This document shows positions 1 through 9,899 of a stretch of 64,000 bases of DNA, piece after piece (positions within the stretch are counted from its first letter, which is position 1; the number at the start of each line of letters is the position of its first letter). Source of the stretch: Psychromonas antarctica (GTDB taxonomy: Bacteria; Pseudomonadota; Gammaproteobacteria; Enterobacterales; Psychromonadaceae); NCBI RefSeq assembly GCF_022267535.1, contig NZ_JAHNZV010000001.1:62001-126000 (forward strand), written 5' to 3'. Below the pieces are notes generated by a model. The model was given only the letters and a program-made list of their open reading frames with translations, was not told the origin of the DNA and did not search any database. Position numbers and translations under genes: made by a program.

Positions 1-134
1 CGGCAAGCCTTGCTATGCTTTACCTTTGGAGCAAAGAGGGACCTGGATCTATTGCAAACTGTAATATTTCATACCAAGGTGCTCAGAAAGAGGGTGATAA
101 TCCGACAATCATTATTAATGAAACAGGTTGTTAA
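1..134 (+). CDS. MSHA-type pilin, C-terminal fragment
   Basis: An open frame runs from the window edge to TAA at 132-134. The last residues read ...IANCNISYQGAQ...INETGC, and the two cysteines, one next to the final residue, look like the C-terminal disulfide loop of a type IVa major pilin. The N-terminal prepilin part lies outside the window. It sits directly before mshC, where Vibrio and Shewanella carry mshB and mshA, so it is probably MshA or MshB. I cannot tell which from the fragment. Confidence 0.7.
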   Translation, partial: ASLAMLYLWSKEGPGSIANCNISYQGAQKEGDNPTIIINETGC

Positions 135-149
135 AAGGGCTTATATAAA

Positions 150-683
150 GTGAAAATGCGATTATTGCTTGCTAATAAAAAACTAACTCAACAGGCCGGC
201 TTTACATTCATTGAGCTGGTGATAGTGATTATTGTGCTTGGCATTTTGTCTGTTACCGTTATTCCCAAATTGACTAGTAAGTCAGGATTTGAAGATTATA
301 CTGTACGCGATCAATTGATAGCCCGCCTGCGTTTAGTGCAGCTGCAAGGTATGAATGCTGACCCGACCGATGGTCTAGCGGATAATCGCTGTTACTGGCT
401 GGTGGTGAAGGATAGTTGCTTTTATCATGAACAGACGGCGAGAAATGCTAATTCCTGTGTAACACCTGTCTCCAATTATTGTAGTGACGAGAGTTACAAT
501 CGATATAATAGCGTCACTTTTCCTAAAGGCATGTTAACGCCCGCTGAATACCGGTTTAATATCAAGAATGGCACATTAAGTTCCGATTCAGCTGTCAGCC
601 CTATTCGTCTCTACGGTGATAACGGGTTATGTGTTGAGATCGAGTCGGAGGGCTATATTCATGGAGAGCAAAACTGTGACTAA
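150..683 (+). CDS. mshC: MSHA pilin-like protein MshC
   Basis: A 177-aa minor pilin of the mannose-sensitive haemagglutinin type IV pilus, which is assembled in the inner membrane and periplasm. A basic leader is followed by the prepilin peptidase site G-FTFIELVIVIIVLGILSV (about residues 17-36), with the conserved Glu at +5 and a hydrophobic helix. The globular part has several cysteines. It starts at GTG 150, 15 bases after the upstream pilin stop, and overlaps mshD by 23 bases, so it belongs to the same operon. The MshC name rests on gene order plus the prepilin signature. Confidence 0.85.
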   Translation: MKMRLLLANKKLTQQAGFTFIELVIVIIVLGILSVTVIPKLTSKSGFEDYTVRDQLIARLRLVQLQGMNADPTDGLADNRCYWLVVKDSCFYHEQTARNANSCVTPVSNYCSDESYNRYNSVTFPKGMLTPAEYRFNIKNGTLSSDSAVSPIRLYGDNGLCVEIESEGYIHGEQNCD

Positions 684-1239
684 TAGAACCCACGGCTTTA
701 CATTGGTTGAGCTAGTAGTGGGGATTGTCGTATTGGCAATCGCTATGATGGTAATGAATACGATGCTGATATCACAAAGCAAAGATGCGCTAGAACCCTT
801 ATACCGCCTGCGCGCTTCGCAGCTCGGACAGAGTATTATGCAAGATATACTATCGCGCGCTTATGATCAGAATTCCGATCATAACGGCGGCTATTATCGC
901 TGTGGTGAAATTTGGGATATATTATCGCCTGCGCAACTAGTCAGTTGTACTAGTGCTATAAGTTATGGACCAGAAGGTGACGAAATAGGCTCTGATCAAG
1001 AAAGGAAGCACGCAGAATTCAATGATGTCGATGATTTCATTACCGTCGGTTTTGTTAATGTGCGTATTTATGGGGATGTATTGGCTAAGGATTTACCTCA
1101 GCAATATGAAAATTACTCTGTAAAAATCGCGGTTGCTGCAGAGACAGTGAGTGGCGTGACAATGAAGTGTATCGATGTGAGTATCAAAACCCCCAGTAAT
1201 GAACAGATACGTTTTTCTGCGTTAAAGGGGAATTATTAA
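661..1239 (+). CDS. mshD: MSHA pilin-like protein MshD
   Basis: A 192-aa minor pilin. The ATG at 661 is chosen because GGAGGG at 647-652 is well spaced as a ribosome site and the leader is then short and basic (MESKTVTNRTHG) before the prepilin cut at G-FTLVELVVGIVVLA. An upstream start at 616 would give an atypically long leader. The gene overlaps the end of mshC by 23 bases and its stop overlaps the mshO start by one base (TAATG), implying translational coupling. The likely role is a minor subunit in MSHA pilus priming, inferred from family and position. Confidence 0.85.
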   Translation: MESKTVTNRTHGFTLVELVVGIVVLAIAMMVMNTMLISQSKDALEPLYRLRASQLGQSIMQDILSRAYDQNSDHNGGYYRCGEIWDILSPAQLVSCTSAISYGPEGDEIGSDQERKHAEFNDVDDFITVGFVNVRIYGDVLAKDLPQQYENYSVKIAVAAETVSGVTMKCIDVSIKTPSNEQIRFSALKGNY

Positions 1240-2027
1240 TGGCAAGGACTCCATTATTTTTACAAAAAGGCTTTACGCTAATTGAATTGGTCACTGTGAT
1301 TATTATCCTCTCCGCATTAGGCATAGCGACCAGCCGTTATATCACCACTGGGGTCGATCTTTATACGGATATTACCGATCGAGACAAATCTTTGAACAGC
1401 GCCCGTTTTATGATGGAACGCCTACGTAGAGAAGTATCTAATGCGCTACCCAATAGCGCCACTATAGAAAAATACAATGTGACAGACAATGACGGGTGGT
1501 GTTTAACTTTCACTCCGATAGTTGCTAGTTCTATCTATGCAGGGGATTTCCCTATTTTTCCATTAAGTAAAAGTAGCGGAAGTATAGCGACAATTTCAGA
1601 CTACACTGTAGAAGCAGAAGATAAAGCCGTTGTTTATCTGCTCGAGCAAAGTGAATTAAATGCGAGCAATACGGTGCAGGCTATTAGCGGGATTAATACT
1701 AATAATGTTTGGGCTATTGATGGAATTAATGCGAGTCAAGATATCCTGACCTTTACCGGTGATGCGAGCTTCCTGTTAGCATCTCCGGCTAAACGACTTT
1801 ATATTATCCGCAATAATATTAGCTATTATTTTAATAGCAATAATGAACTACGCCGTGGAAGTCAGTGTGCTGATGGTGTGCTGATGGCAGAGAATATAAG
1901 TGGTAGTTTTTCAGTAAAGGATGCCACACTGCAACGCAATGGGTTAGTACAAGCTAAGTTCTTATTAGACCCTAATGGAGAGAGGATGCCAGTTGAACAA
2001 ACCGTGCATATCAACAATGTACCATAA
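1239..2027 (+). CDS. mshO: MSHA minor pilin MshO
   Basis: A 262-aa minor pilin-like protein. The leader MARTPLFLQKG precedes the class III cleavage and helix signature FTLIELVTVIIILSALGIA, with Glu at +5. The size is larger than mshC and mshD, as is usual for MshO, and the following segment resembles PilW-type minor pilins (SLNSARFMMERLRREVSNA). It shares one base with the end of mshD and overlaps mshP by 11 bases. It is expected to sit in the pilus tip complex. Confidence 0.85.
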   Translation: MARTPLFLQKGFTLIELVTVIIILSALGIATSRYITTGVDLYTDITDRDKSLNSARFMMERLRREVSNALPNSATIEKYNVTDNDGWCLTFTPIVASSIYAGDFPIFPLSKSSGSIATISDYTVEAEDKAVVYLLEQSELNASNTVQAISGINTNNVWAIDGINASQDILTFTGDASFLLASPAKRLYIIRNNISYYFNSNNELRRGSQCADGVLMAENISGSFSVKDATLQRNGLVQAKFLLDPNGERMPVEQTVHINNVP

Positions 2028-2472
2028 AGCTAATATCCGTAAAAAAAATGCTTACTCAATAAAAAAACAGTCGGGCAGTGCGATTATTATCGCTATCTTT
2101 GTGATTATTGTTATTTCTCTATTAGGGGCAGGACTAATGTCGTTACAACGTGATAGTGCCGAGAGTACAAGTTACGAGGTGTATGCGGCTCGTGCTTATC
2201 TGTCTGCCTATTCCGCTAGTGAAATTGGGTTGGCACAGATTTTTCCTTTACAAATATCAGGTGCTGTAGGCACAAAGTGTGAAGCTTCAAAAACAACGGC
2301 CATCCTTCCGGATACAGTTGGTTTTCATGGTTGTAGCGCTGATTATAGCTGTACTTCGAGAGCCGCTTCTGCTGGTATTCCCACCATTTATACAGTGGTC
2401 AGCGAGGCAACTTGTAAAAATAGCCAAATTAATACCCGCCGTCAAATAACCGTCGAGGCGAGCAGTTTATAA
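2017..2472 (+). CDS. mshP: MSHA biogenesis protein MshP
   Basis: A 151-aa protein with a basic leader (MYHKANIRKKNAYSIKKQSG) followed by a hydrophobic segment SAIIIAIFVIIVISLLGAGL, the PilX/MshP-like N-terminus in which the usual +5 Glu is not in the standard place. The start at ATG 2017 gives an 11-base overlap with mshO; an earlier in-frame start at 1975 would lengthen the leader unusually. Four or more cysteines follow in the soluble part. It is the last rightward gene of the cluster; mshQ, normally next in line, is on the other strand here. Confidence 0.8.
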   Translation: MYHKANIRKKNAYSIKKQSGSAIIIAIFVIIVISLLGAGLMSLQRDSAESTSYEVYAARAYLSAYSASEIGLAQIFPLQISGAVGTKCEASKTTAILPDTVGFHGCSADYSCTSRAASAGIPTIYTVVSEATCKNSQINTRRQITVEASSL

Positions 2473-2509
2473 ACGCTTAGGCTTTAATCAATTTTATCAC
2501 TTTGATTAC

Positions 2510-2617
2510 TTTTCAGCACCTTGTCTTGAAAAGACAAAACTGGGGCGCGGACTTTAGTCCGCTTGGTTTGCTAACAGGTGGACTAAAGTCCACGCCCCAA
2601 ATGTACAGAACTGAAAA
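2510..2617. repeat. REP-like palindromic element between mshP and mshQ
   Basis: Two 22-base arms, 2541-2562 and 2578-2599, are inverted copies with 20 of 22 positions matching. Each arm contains its own near-palindrome of GGACT-TT/AA-AGTCC type and ends in a GGGGCG/CGCCCC block. A second outer pair, TTTTCAG (2510-2516) and CTGAAAA (2611-2617), frames it, and a small separate hairpin TTGTCTT-GAA-AAGACAA lies at 2521-2537. This nested inverted organisation looks like a REP/BIME-type or small MITE element. It lies between two convergent genes and may end transcription from both sides. Confidence 0.6.
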
Positions 2618-2632
2618 ATGCTTTCCGCAATA

Positions 2633-5600
2633 TCACTCAAAAACTTCCCTGCGGTAGATTATGCGATCATTGCCGCGATAAAGTCCAAAATTGACCTGCG
2701 CAGAAGGATTTTCATTATATAACCCCCCATTATTCCAATCGAATTTAAGCCAATTAGGCACATCAAAGGTTACGTCTACCGACCCATGCTTGCCTGCTCC
2801 AGGAGAGGAAAGTATCAATTGTTTACTTTCTCCATTATTAAACGTTCCATTGCCAGAAATAGTAGGATTAGCGACTGGTGAAGGAATTAATGCGTTATTA
2901 CTTATACTGGCTGAAGATGAACTAAAGGTTGTAAAGCTATCCGCGTTATTAGTGACAAAGGCATTGCCATCCCAGTATTGAGTTTGCATCGGTACACGCA
3001 GAGCGATGGTTTCCGGCCCGTAACTATTTTCCAGAATCCAACGGCCAAATCGAACGATACTTTTTGTACTATTAAGTACTTTTGCAGTGCAATTAGGAGC
3101 ACAGTTTGGATCCGCTGTATTTACATTGATATTAAGACCTTCTAGTGGCACATTATCGATCGTATCACTGATACTGATGGCAAGCAGAAGATTATCATAA
3201 GGACCATCCTCTACTGCTGCGCGATGGAAAGTCCAAGTGGCGTTAGCTTGAGAATAAATACCGCCAATCCAGTTGCTCCCGCCACCGGATAATCGAGTTG
3301 ATAAGTTTGTGCCATCGTTATTATTTTCAGCTTGTATGCCTACTGTCGCTTTAGCGAACACTCCTTGATAATTCTTCGTTATAACATCATTAGCATTTCG
3401 CGCTTCAAGTGTATAAGACAGCAGAAGATTTGGCTGATCCATATAACTCATATCCATAAGGCCACTACTTGCATAGGAAACACTGCTCGATGACAAAGTA
3501 AAATGGTCGGGGGTAAATCTGCCGACGTAAGGTACATTACCTGTTACATCAGTCGCACCAAGATAATTGTTATTACTCAGTTCTGCATTAAATTCTATAA
3601 TGCCAACTTCAGCCCAGCTTAGATCGCTACGACTGCTGATGCCACTGTTAAAGTTACTGAAACTATTATTAAGCAAGGGGGGATTATTTCCAGAGATCGG
3701 TAAAACAAGGGTATGTGTAAGATTGGCTGTTGCAGGGGTGACCTCATTGCCAAAATTTGGCGTTACACTATTGTCGCTTAATGCATTATTGCTGTCAGGC
3801 TTCCCATCATTATTGTTGTCATCACTCGCTTGCCACAGTTTGGCTGTCAGCGTAGTAGTAAAGCTTTCCCCCGCTTTTTTAAATTTTCCTTCATTTGCGT
3901 TAGTGGCGCTTGGATTATCCGGAACGTCAATATGAAAAGCAAAAGGTCGAGTCACAAATTTATTGCTTTGACCCAGTAAAGTAAAGCTAGGTTGTGGCGA
4001 TTTGGCAGCAACCGTTTTTCGAGCATACAAAGTGATTTTCCCCGCATCACTAAAATTAAATGAAAATGGAGCAATACCATTCGCATCAAATTTCATATTG
4101 ACACTACTATAGCTTTTAGGTGTGACAGCATTATCATTTCGACTAATCGTCGCCGTGTTTACACCCGTTAATGATAGTAGATCGCTGGCAGTACAGGTAG
4201 TTGGATCGTTGCATTCATAGGCGAGTTCAACTGCTGTCGTGCCTTCTAATGCTGCTTCACAAGCACCCGTATCCGTATTCGTTCGAACGGCGCCTAACGT
4301 GAGTGTTTGATTTCCTGGTGCTGTCCCAGAAGGCTTTCCTGCTATCTGAGTTCCTATTGCGGTGCTATCGGTATGACTCCCATTTACATAGAATCTAAAG
4401 GCGGTATCCAAAAAATTTATGACTGGATCTTCTGTCCCCGCATCATCAGGGTCACTGGCTGCGCCATCCGTAACATCAATATCAATATTACTTAATGGAC
4501 TCCCCTGATTAAGATAAAAGGATGCCGAAGAGGTACCAGCAGAAATGATTACCGGAGATGAGATAATACTATCAACTGATGGATTAGTTGTGACAGTGAG
4601 GCTGGTATCGTTAAGAACATTAACAGGAGCATGGTTAGCGTCATGAGCGGTCACCGTAATTAAAGAAGCAGCACAGGTTACCCCATTACCATCATGACTT
4701 ATTTCATAATGATCGATTTGAGAGGGCGTTGAGCATTCTCCAAATTTCACTTTGCCGTTAAGAGCACCGTCACGTAGAATTTGATAACCATTAGGTGCGG
4801 CATTAGTACGTATGTCATTGGCAATGGATATTTCTAAAAAGTCTTGGCCGCCACGTTCAAAAAATATCGCCGCGATGTCAAATACAGAGTCTTGACTTAA
4901 GGTGAAAGAGCCACCCGTATTTGAATTGCTGGTTGGTCTTTCATATCTCAACTCATTACTATCGCCGCTGTTTGAATTGCCAAACTTGTTGAATGAAACC
5001 GTGTCGCCAGAAAGCGTATTCATAACAAAACTAAAACCATCATCACTCTCAACATAAATGGTGTAGTCACCTGCGGGCAAACTGAGCGTTCCTGATGTAT
5101 GCACTAAAAAGTCTTCACCACTAACACCTGGGTAGGGTAATGTTCCGGTGAAATCGTGTTCTGAGCCGCCAAAGTCTATGCGGTCAACTGAGCTTGAACC
5201 ACTTGCAGTTACATAATAAGTGTTATTATCTATTGAACCAGAGGCTGGTGAACCTGCATCAAGCCAAGCAGCATAAATGGCTAGCGCTTCACTTGTGTTG
5301 CCTAGTGACCTGTCATGCCACCATTCACCGCCAATTTTAATGCCGACGGCATTTAGCGTATTGCTACAGATATTTGGCGAAATAATCTTAGTGGAAAAGT
5401 AGTTTTCGTTATGGGCATTATTATTTGATGACCAAATCCATTGCGCACTAGCATCGACATCAGATCTGGTTCCCCAAGGGGCAACGCCGTTAACGCCATA
5501 GGTCGATGCTGGCTTATAATTATTCCAGCCTACTGTACTCACAACCCAATCACTTTTATTGGTAGTAAGAGTAGTAAGACCATTTGAAAATGTATGATCT

Positions 5601-6673
5601 GTCCCTGTTATTTCAAAATCACCTAGAAAGCCTGCTACCCCTCCTAAATCAGTCCCTTTTATATGCAAATAATAATCCTGTCCGGCTGTTAATGAACTGG
5701 CCAGAACATAGGTTGTAGGCCAATCAGTTCCCGATGTAAGAAAAGTGCCTTGCACGGAATCATTGGTTGAAAGATAAGCCTCAAAGGTATTATCAACATT
5801 CAAGTTACCGGTTAAGTCAGACGCTGAACTCACAGTGCAGAAACTGTTGAAGTTAGCAGATTCAATACTATTAGGGGCATAGGTAATGGCGGCTTTATAC
5901 TTTAACTTAATATCATCTGCATTTATTGCTCCTTCGAAATTACTTTCGTTTGCAAGCTCGATGTTTTTGTTAGCATAAATGAATCCTTTAAAGCCCGCCT
6001 TATATGCAAATTTAAGATTTTCATATGCAATTAATACTAACTGCTCAGGTGTCCCGCTAACATTAAAAGAAACCTCTGTTGCATTATTAAAATTGGAAGA
6101 GTTAATTATTAACGTTACTTTATCGCTTCCATTAATGACGACATTGGTTTTGTAGTCAATATTAAAATTATCAATCCAATAAACACCTGCTTCAAAAATA
6201 ATAGTTGTTTCTGTATTTGCTTCTAATTTTTTGATAAATGTAACTTCGTTATTTTGCGTAAAGCGTACAGTCGCTTGATAATTTAACTTTATTTTATCAT
6301 ACGAACCTTGATCTAAACTGAGTGTGTTACCATTATTAATCGTGTGGTCTTCTCTTGAATTAGATTGCTGAAATGGAGGTAATATGAAAGCTTTTGCTCT
6401 GTTAGTTGAGTCTACGCATTTTTGAGAAACACAGCTGGGGTTACTATTGGTTGTCGCATCTTTTTTAACTTCAATATCGATACTACCATTTGTCCCATTC
6501 AGAACAACACTCTGCTCGAATTCAGCTTTCCCATTACTTGCGGAAGATGACAAAACTGTTGGAAAAACATCAAGGCAACTCGCTGCCATTGTATTGATCG
6601 AAACGAAGAACAGTAGACTCGTAGTGGCCACTTTTAGACTTTGTAAACTTATATTTATCATATTTTTCATCAT
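2633..6673 (-). CDS. mshQ: MSHA biogenesis protein MshQ, large secreted protein
   Basis: A 1346-aa protein with a signal peptide ending near residue 30 (LLFFVSINTMAAS). Residues about 60-280 form a beta-rich domain (GSYDKIKLNYQATVRF..., FKGFIYANKNIELANES...). Residues about 455-640 resemble a PA14-like module (ESDDGFSFVMN, IFFERGGQDFLEISIAND). The C-terminal half is the MshQ/DUF6701 type and ends with the characteristic VNFGLYRGNDRIIYRREVF. In relatives mshQ follows mshP on the same strand; here it faces the cluster from the other side. The role in the MSHA pilus is inferred from family; some relatives carry a LamG module instead of the PA14-like one. Confidence 0.8.
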   Translation of the reverse strand: MMKNMINISLQSLKVATTSLLFFVSINTMAASCLDVFPTVLSSSASNGKAEFEQSVVLNGTNGSIDIEVKKDATTNSNPSCVSQKCVDSTNRAKAFILPPFQQSNSREDHTINNGNTLSLDQGSYDKIKLNYQATVRFTQNNEVTFIKKLEANTETTIIFEAGVYWIDNFNIDYKTNVVINGSDKVTLIINSSNFNNATEVSFNVSGTPEQLVLIAYENLKFAYKAGFKGFIYANKNIELANESNFEGAINADDIKLKYKAAITYAPNSIESANFNSFCTVSSASDLTGNLNVDNTFEAYLSTNDSVQGTFLTSGTDWPTTYVLASSLTAGQDYYLHIKGTDLGGVAGFLGDFEITGTDHTFSNGLTTLTTNKSDWVVSTVGWNNYKPASTYGVNGVAPWGTRSDVDASAQWIWSSNNNAHNENYFSTKIISPNICSNTLNAVGIKIGGEWWHDRSLGNTSEALAIYAAWLDAGSPASGSIDNNTYYVTASGSSSVDRIDFGGSEHDFTGTLPYPGVSGEDFLVHTSGTLSLPAGDYTIYVESDDGFSFVMNTLSGDTVSFNKFGNSNSGDSNELRYERPTSNSNTGGSFTLSQDSVFDIAAIFFERGGQDFLEISIANDIRTNAAPNGYQILRDGALNGKVKFGECSTPSQIDHYEISHDGNGVTCAASLITVTAHDANHAPVNVLNDTSLTVTTNPSVDSIISSPVIISAGTSSASFYLNQGSPLSNIDIDVTDGAASDPDDAGTEDPVINFLDTAFRFYVNGSHTDSTAIGTQIAGKPSGTAPGNQTLTLGAVRTNTDTGACEAALEGTTAVELAYECNDPTTCTASDLLSLTGVNTATISRNDNAVTPKSYSSVNMKFDANGIAPFSFNFSDAGKITLYARKTVAAKSPQPSFTLLGQSNKFVTRPFAFHIDVPDNPSATNANEGKFKKAGESFTTTLTAKLWQASDDNNNDGKPDSNNALSDNSVTPNFGNEVTPATANLTHTLVLPISGNNPPLLNNSFSNFNSGISSRSDLSWAEVGIIEFNAELSNNNYLGATDVTGNVPYVGRFTPDHFTLSSSSVSYASSGLMDMSYMDQPNLLLSYTLEARNANDVITKNYQGVFAKATVGIQAENNNDGTNLSTRLSGGGSNWIGGIYSQANATWTFHRAAVEDGPYDNLLLAISISDTIDNVPLEGLNINVNTADPNCAPNCTAKVLNSTKSIVRFGRWILENSYGPETIALRVPMQTQYWDGNAFVTNNADSFTTFSSSSASISNNALIPSPVANPTISGNGTFNNGESKQLILSSPGAGKHGSVDVTFDVPNWLKFDWNNGGLYNENPSAQVNFGLYRGNDRIIYRREVFE

Positions 6674-6818
6674 TTAGTAGTAGTTCTCTTGCACTGAGTC
6701 AATCGACAATATTCGACTCATAACGACCTTATTAACTGGAGTCGAGGCTGTTTCCCTGCTCAGGAATAACCTTAGCCCCGCAACTTAATAAATAAAAGCT
6801 TTATAGGTAAGCCAATTA

Positions 6819-8147
6819 TTACAACACCTGCGCCTTAATCTCACCTTCATGCAGACGCACGTTTATTTCATCCCCCACCGCGAGTGACGCGGCATCTGTG
6901 GTGACTTTGCCTTTTTTATCTTTAACAATAGCATAACCGCGTGCCAGTGTGGCCAGCGGACTAACCGTATTTAATTGTGCTATGTTACTCTGTAAATTTC
7001 GCTCACTTTGCTTGAGTTTACTTAACATTGCTGTCTGTAAACGGGTTTTAAGTTGTTGTTGTTTTTGCAGTGCAATATTAACTGTCTGCTCCGGGCTAAA
7101 CTGCAATAACCTGTTTTGTTGCTGTTGCTGTTTGTGTGTCTCTTGATCGAGTATTTTACCCATTCCATGGAGCAGTCGCCGTGATAGTTCATCTAATTGC
7201 ATGTTTTGTTGCTGCAGCTTATGTTTAGGATCGTGCTGCAGTAATTTCTGTTTTAATAAATTCTGCTGATGTGTATTTAATTGCAGACGGCCTGACATGG
7301 CGCCTTTTAAACGTGTCAGCAAGTTCTGTAACTGTGTTTCTACAAACACTTTGCTTTGACTAACTAGCTCTGCTGCGGCTGAGGGGGTCGCGGCGCGTAT
7401 ATCGGCCACAAAGTCGCTGATGGTGACATCAATTTCATGACCGACGGCACTGATAATAGGTAATCGGCTATTAAAAATCGCATAAGCGACTATCGCTTCA
7501 TTAAAACACCATAAATCTTCCAGTGAACCACCTCCGCGTCCGACTATTAGGACGTCACACTCATTACGTGCATTAGCAAGTTGAATTTGCGCGGCGACGG
7601 ACTCAGCGCTACCGACTCCTTGTACTTGACTTGGGTAAATAATGACCTGTAGGCGTGGATCTCGGCGTTTTAGTACACTTAAAATATCATGTAGAGCCGC
7701 GCCGGTTGACGATGTAATAATCCCTATCCGTTTCAGTATTTGTGGTAACTGTTTTTTATGGTTTTCAGCAAATAGACCTTCGCCAGCAAGTTGGCATTTT
7801 AATGCTTCAAATTGCTGTTTTAATAGGCCATCACCTTCGGGTGCCATGCTTTCTATAATAAGCTGGTAATCACCACGTGCTTCATAAAGACTTAATTTTC
7901 CGCGAATAAGCACTTGTTGTCCATGCTTAGGCGTAAAACCGCTACGGTAGTTATTGCCCTTAAACATTGCGCAGCGTACTTGTGCACTGTGGTCTTTAAG
8001 GGTGAAATACCAATGGCCTGACACGGCGATTGTTAAATTGGAAATTTCACCGGATAACCAGATCACCCCAAGGCCCGTTTCTAAAAGAGATTTGGCCGCA
8101 CGGTTGAGGCTGCTGACACTATAAATATTCTTATTTTGTGAGATCAT
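6819..8147 (-). CDS. xseA: Exodeoxyribonuclease VII large subunit
   Basis: A 442-aa XseA, the catalytic large subunit of the exonuclease that with XseB degrades single-stranded DNA in the cytoplasm. An N-terminal OB-fold (about residues 10-110: GVIWLSGEISNLTIAVSGHWYF) precedes the conserved nuclease core (RIGIITSSTGAALHD, IYPSQVQG, IVGRGGGSLEDLWCFNE, SAVGHEIDVTISDFVAD, AATPSAAAELV). A long Gln-rich coiled-coil region follows, and the C-terminal segment LARGYAIV is typical. Length is normal. It diverges from guaB across about 200 bases. Confidence 0.95.
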   Translation of the reverse strand: MISQNKNIYSVSSLNRAAKSLLETGLGVIWLSGEISNLTIAVSGHWYFTLKDHSAQVRCAMFKGNNYRSGFTPKHGQQVLIRGKLSLYEARGDYQLIIESMAPEGDGLLKQQFEALKCQLAGEGLFAENHKKQLPQILKRIGIITSSTGAALHDILSVLKRRDPRLQVIIYPSQVQGVGSAESVAAQIQLANARNECDVLIVGRGGGSLEDLWCFNEAIVAYAIFNSRLPIISAVGHEIDVTISDFVADIRAATPSAAAELVSQSKVFVETQLQNLLTRLKGAMSGRLQLNTHQQNLLKQKLLQHDPKHKLQQQNMQLDELSRRLLHGMGKILDQETHKQQQQQNRLLQFSPEQTVNIALQKQQQLKTRLQTAMLSKLKQSERNLQSNIAQLNTVSPLATLARGYAIVKDKKGKVTTDAASLAVGDEINVRLHEGEIKAQVL

Positions 8148-8344
8148 TATGGATTATCGCAATCTGTTAACAGTGAAAATTGAGCTAGATCTTAGCATTT
8201 TCTAAGCAATGATAAAAAGAGTTGCTAAACAAGTTAACTTTTAATTGTAGTTAGCACAGATAACGATTAAAATCCCATCGCAATATCGTACTCAGAAATT
8301 TGAGTATAGTGAAAAACCCTCCCAACTATAAGTGAGATATTGCA

Positions 8345-9805
8345 ATGTTACGAATTGCCAAAGATGCATTAACATTTGATGATGTATTATTAGTACCAAG
8401 TCACTCGACTGTACTTCCAAATACTGCAGATTTAAAAACCCAACTAACTGCAACTATATCATTAAACATTCCCGTGGTTTCTGCCGCGATGGACACGGTA
8501 ACCGAAGCGCGTTTCGCTATTGCTTTAGCGCAGGAAGGTGGCATTGGTTTTATTCATAAAAATATGTCTATTGCGCTGCAAGCTGAAGAAGTCCGTTTAG
8601 TTAAAATCCATGAAAGTGGTGTTGTTGCAAACCCGGTAACCGTGTCACCAGAAACCACTTTAGGGCAAATTAAGCAGTTAACCGAAAAAAATGGTTTTGC
8701 AGGTTACCCTGTTGTTGAAGCCTCTGGTGAATTAGTCGGTATTATTACTGGCCGTGACGTTTTATTTGAAACTGATTTAAATAAACTTGTATCAGCTGTA
8801 ATGACCGTTAAAGCGGATTTAGTAACAGCAAAACCAAATACTCCACGTGATGAAATTGAAGCATTAATGCATGCTCACCGTATTGAAAAAGTATTATTAA
8901 CTGATGATCATTTTAAATTGAAAGGCATGATCACCGTTAAAGATTTCCGTAAAGCGGAACGTAAACCGAATGCGTGTAAAGATGAATTAGGTCGTCTGCG
9001 TGTTGGTGCTGCTGTTGGTGCTGGTGCGGGCAATGAAGAGCGGATCGATGCTTTAGTCGATGCTGGAGTCGATGTGTTGTTAATTGACTCTTCACATGGC
9101 CATTCTCAAGGTGTATTAGATCGCATTAAAGCGACCCGTTCTCGCTACCCTGATTTACAAATTATCGGTGGTAATATTGCCACGGGTGAAGGGGCTTTGG
9201 CGCTTGTTGAAGCAGGCTGTAGTGCGGTTAAGGTTGGCATCGGCCCAGGGTCTATCTGTACAACACGTATTGTTACGGGTGTTGGTGTGCCACAGATAAC
9301 CGCTATTTCTGATGCAGTCGAAGCACTTGAGGGGACGGGTATTCCCGTTATTGCTGATGGTGGTATCCGCTTCTCTGGTGATATAGCCAAAGCATTAGCA
9401 GCTGGCGCGTCATGTGTAATGGTAGGCAGTATGTTTGCAGGCACAGAAGAAGCTCCGGGTGAGATTATTCTCTATCAAGGTCGTTCATATAAGTCTTATC
9501 GTGGTATGGGCTCATTAGCCGCGATGTCACAAGGTTCATCTGATCGCTATTTCCAATCAGATAATGCGGCAGATAAACTGGTACCGGAAGGTATTGAAGG
9601 GCGTGTTGCTTATAAAGGTAAAGTCAAAGAAATTATTCATCAGCAAATGGGCGGTGTCCGTTCATCTATGGGTTTAACAGGCTGTGCGACAATCCATGAT
9701 ATGAACACTAAGGCGATGTTTGTTAAAATTACCAGTGCGGGTATGAGCGAAAGCCACGTGCATGATGTTGCTATTACTAAAGAAGCGCCGAACTACCGCT
9801 CTTAG
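8345..9805 (+). CDS. guaB: IMP dehydrogenase
   Basis: A 486-aa enzyme oxidising IMP to XMP with NAD+, the first committed step of GMP synthesis. The barrel is interrupted by two CBS domains (about residues 95-200, e.g. [22 protein letters not shown]). The active-site loop [18 protein letters not shown] carries the catalytic Cys, and the phosphate site [17 protein letters not shown] and flap MGSLAAMSQ are present. It lies upstream of guaA with a hairpin between them, the usual guaBA arrangement. Confidence 0.97.
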   Translation: MLRIAKDALTFDDVLLVPSHSTVLPNTADLKTQLTATISLNIPVVSAAMDTVTEARFAIALAQEGGIGFIHKNMSIALQAEEVRLVKIHESGVVANPVTVSPETTLGQIKQLTEKNGFAGYPVVEASGELVGIITGRDVLFETDLNKLVSAVMTVKADLVTAKPNTPRDEIEALMHAHRIEKVLLTDDHFKLKGMITVKDFRKAERKPNACKDELGRLRVGAAVGAGAGNEERIDALVDAGVDVLLIDSSHGHSQGVLDRIKATRSRYPDLQIIGGNIATGEGALALVEAGCSAVKVGIGPGSICTTRIVTGVGVPQITAISDAVEALEGTGIPVIADGGIRFSGDIAKALAAGASCVMVGSMFAGTEEAPGEIILYQGRSYKSYRGMGSLAAMSQGSSDRYFQSDNAADKLVPEGIEGRVAYKGKVKEIIHQQMGGVRSSMGLTGCATIHDMNTKAMFVKITSAGMSESHVHDVAITKEAPNYRS

Positions 9806-9855
9806 TCAATACTAATCAATTGCTTATTAGTTAAGCAAGGTCAAAAAACTATTTC

Positions 9856-9877
9856 AAAGAGGGCCTAGCCCTCTTTT
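9856..9877 (+). terminator. Hairpin with T-run between guaB and guaA
   Basis: A perfect 9-bp stem AAAGAGGGC/GCCCTCTTT (9856-9864 with 9868-9876) and a 3-base loop. The position just after guaB suggests partial termination or mRNA end protection that would lower guaA relative to guaB. Confidence 0.65.
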
Positions 9878-9899
9878 ATGCTTTAAAAAGGATAATTCA

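Noticed and set aside
3567-3935. 122-codon ORF opposite mshQ
   Set aside because: Leu/Ser-rich antisense shadow of a large real gene with no ribosome site.
8289-8306. TACTCA/TGAGTA inverted repeat before guaB as a PurR site
   Set aside because: It does not match the PurR consensus and the stem is only six bases.
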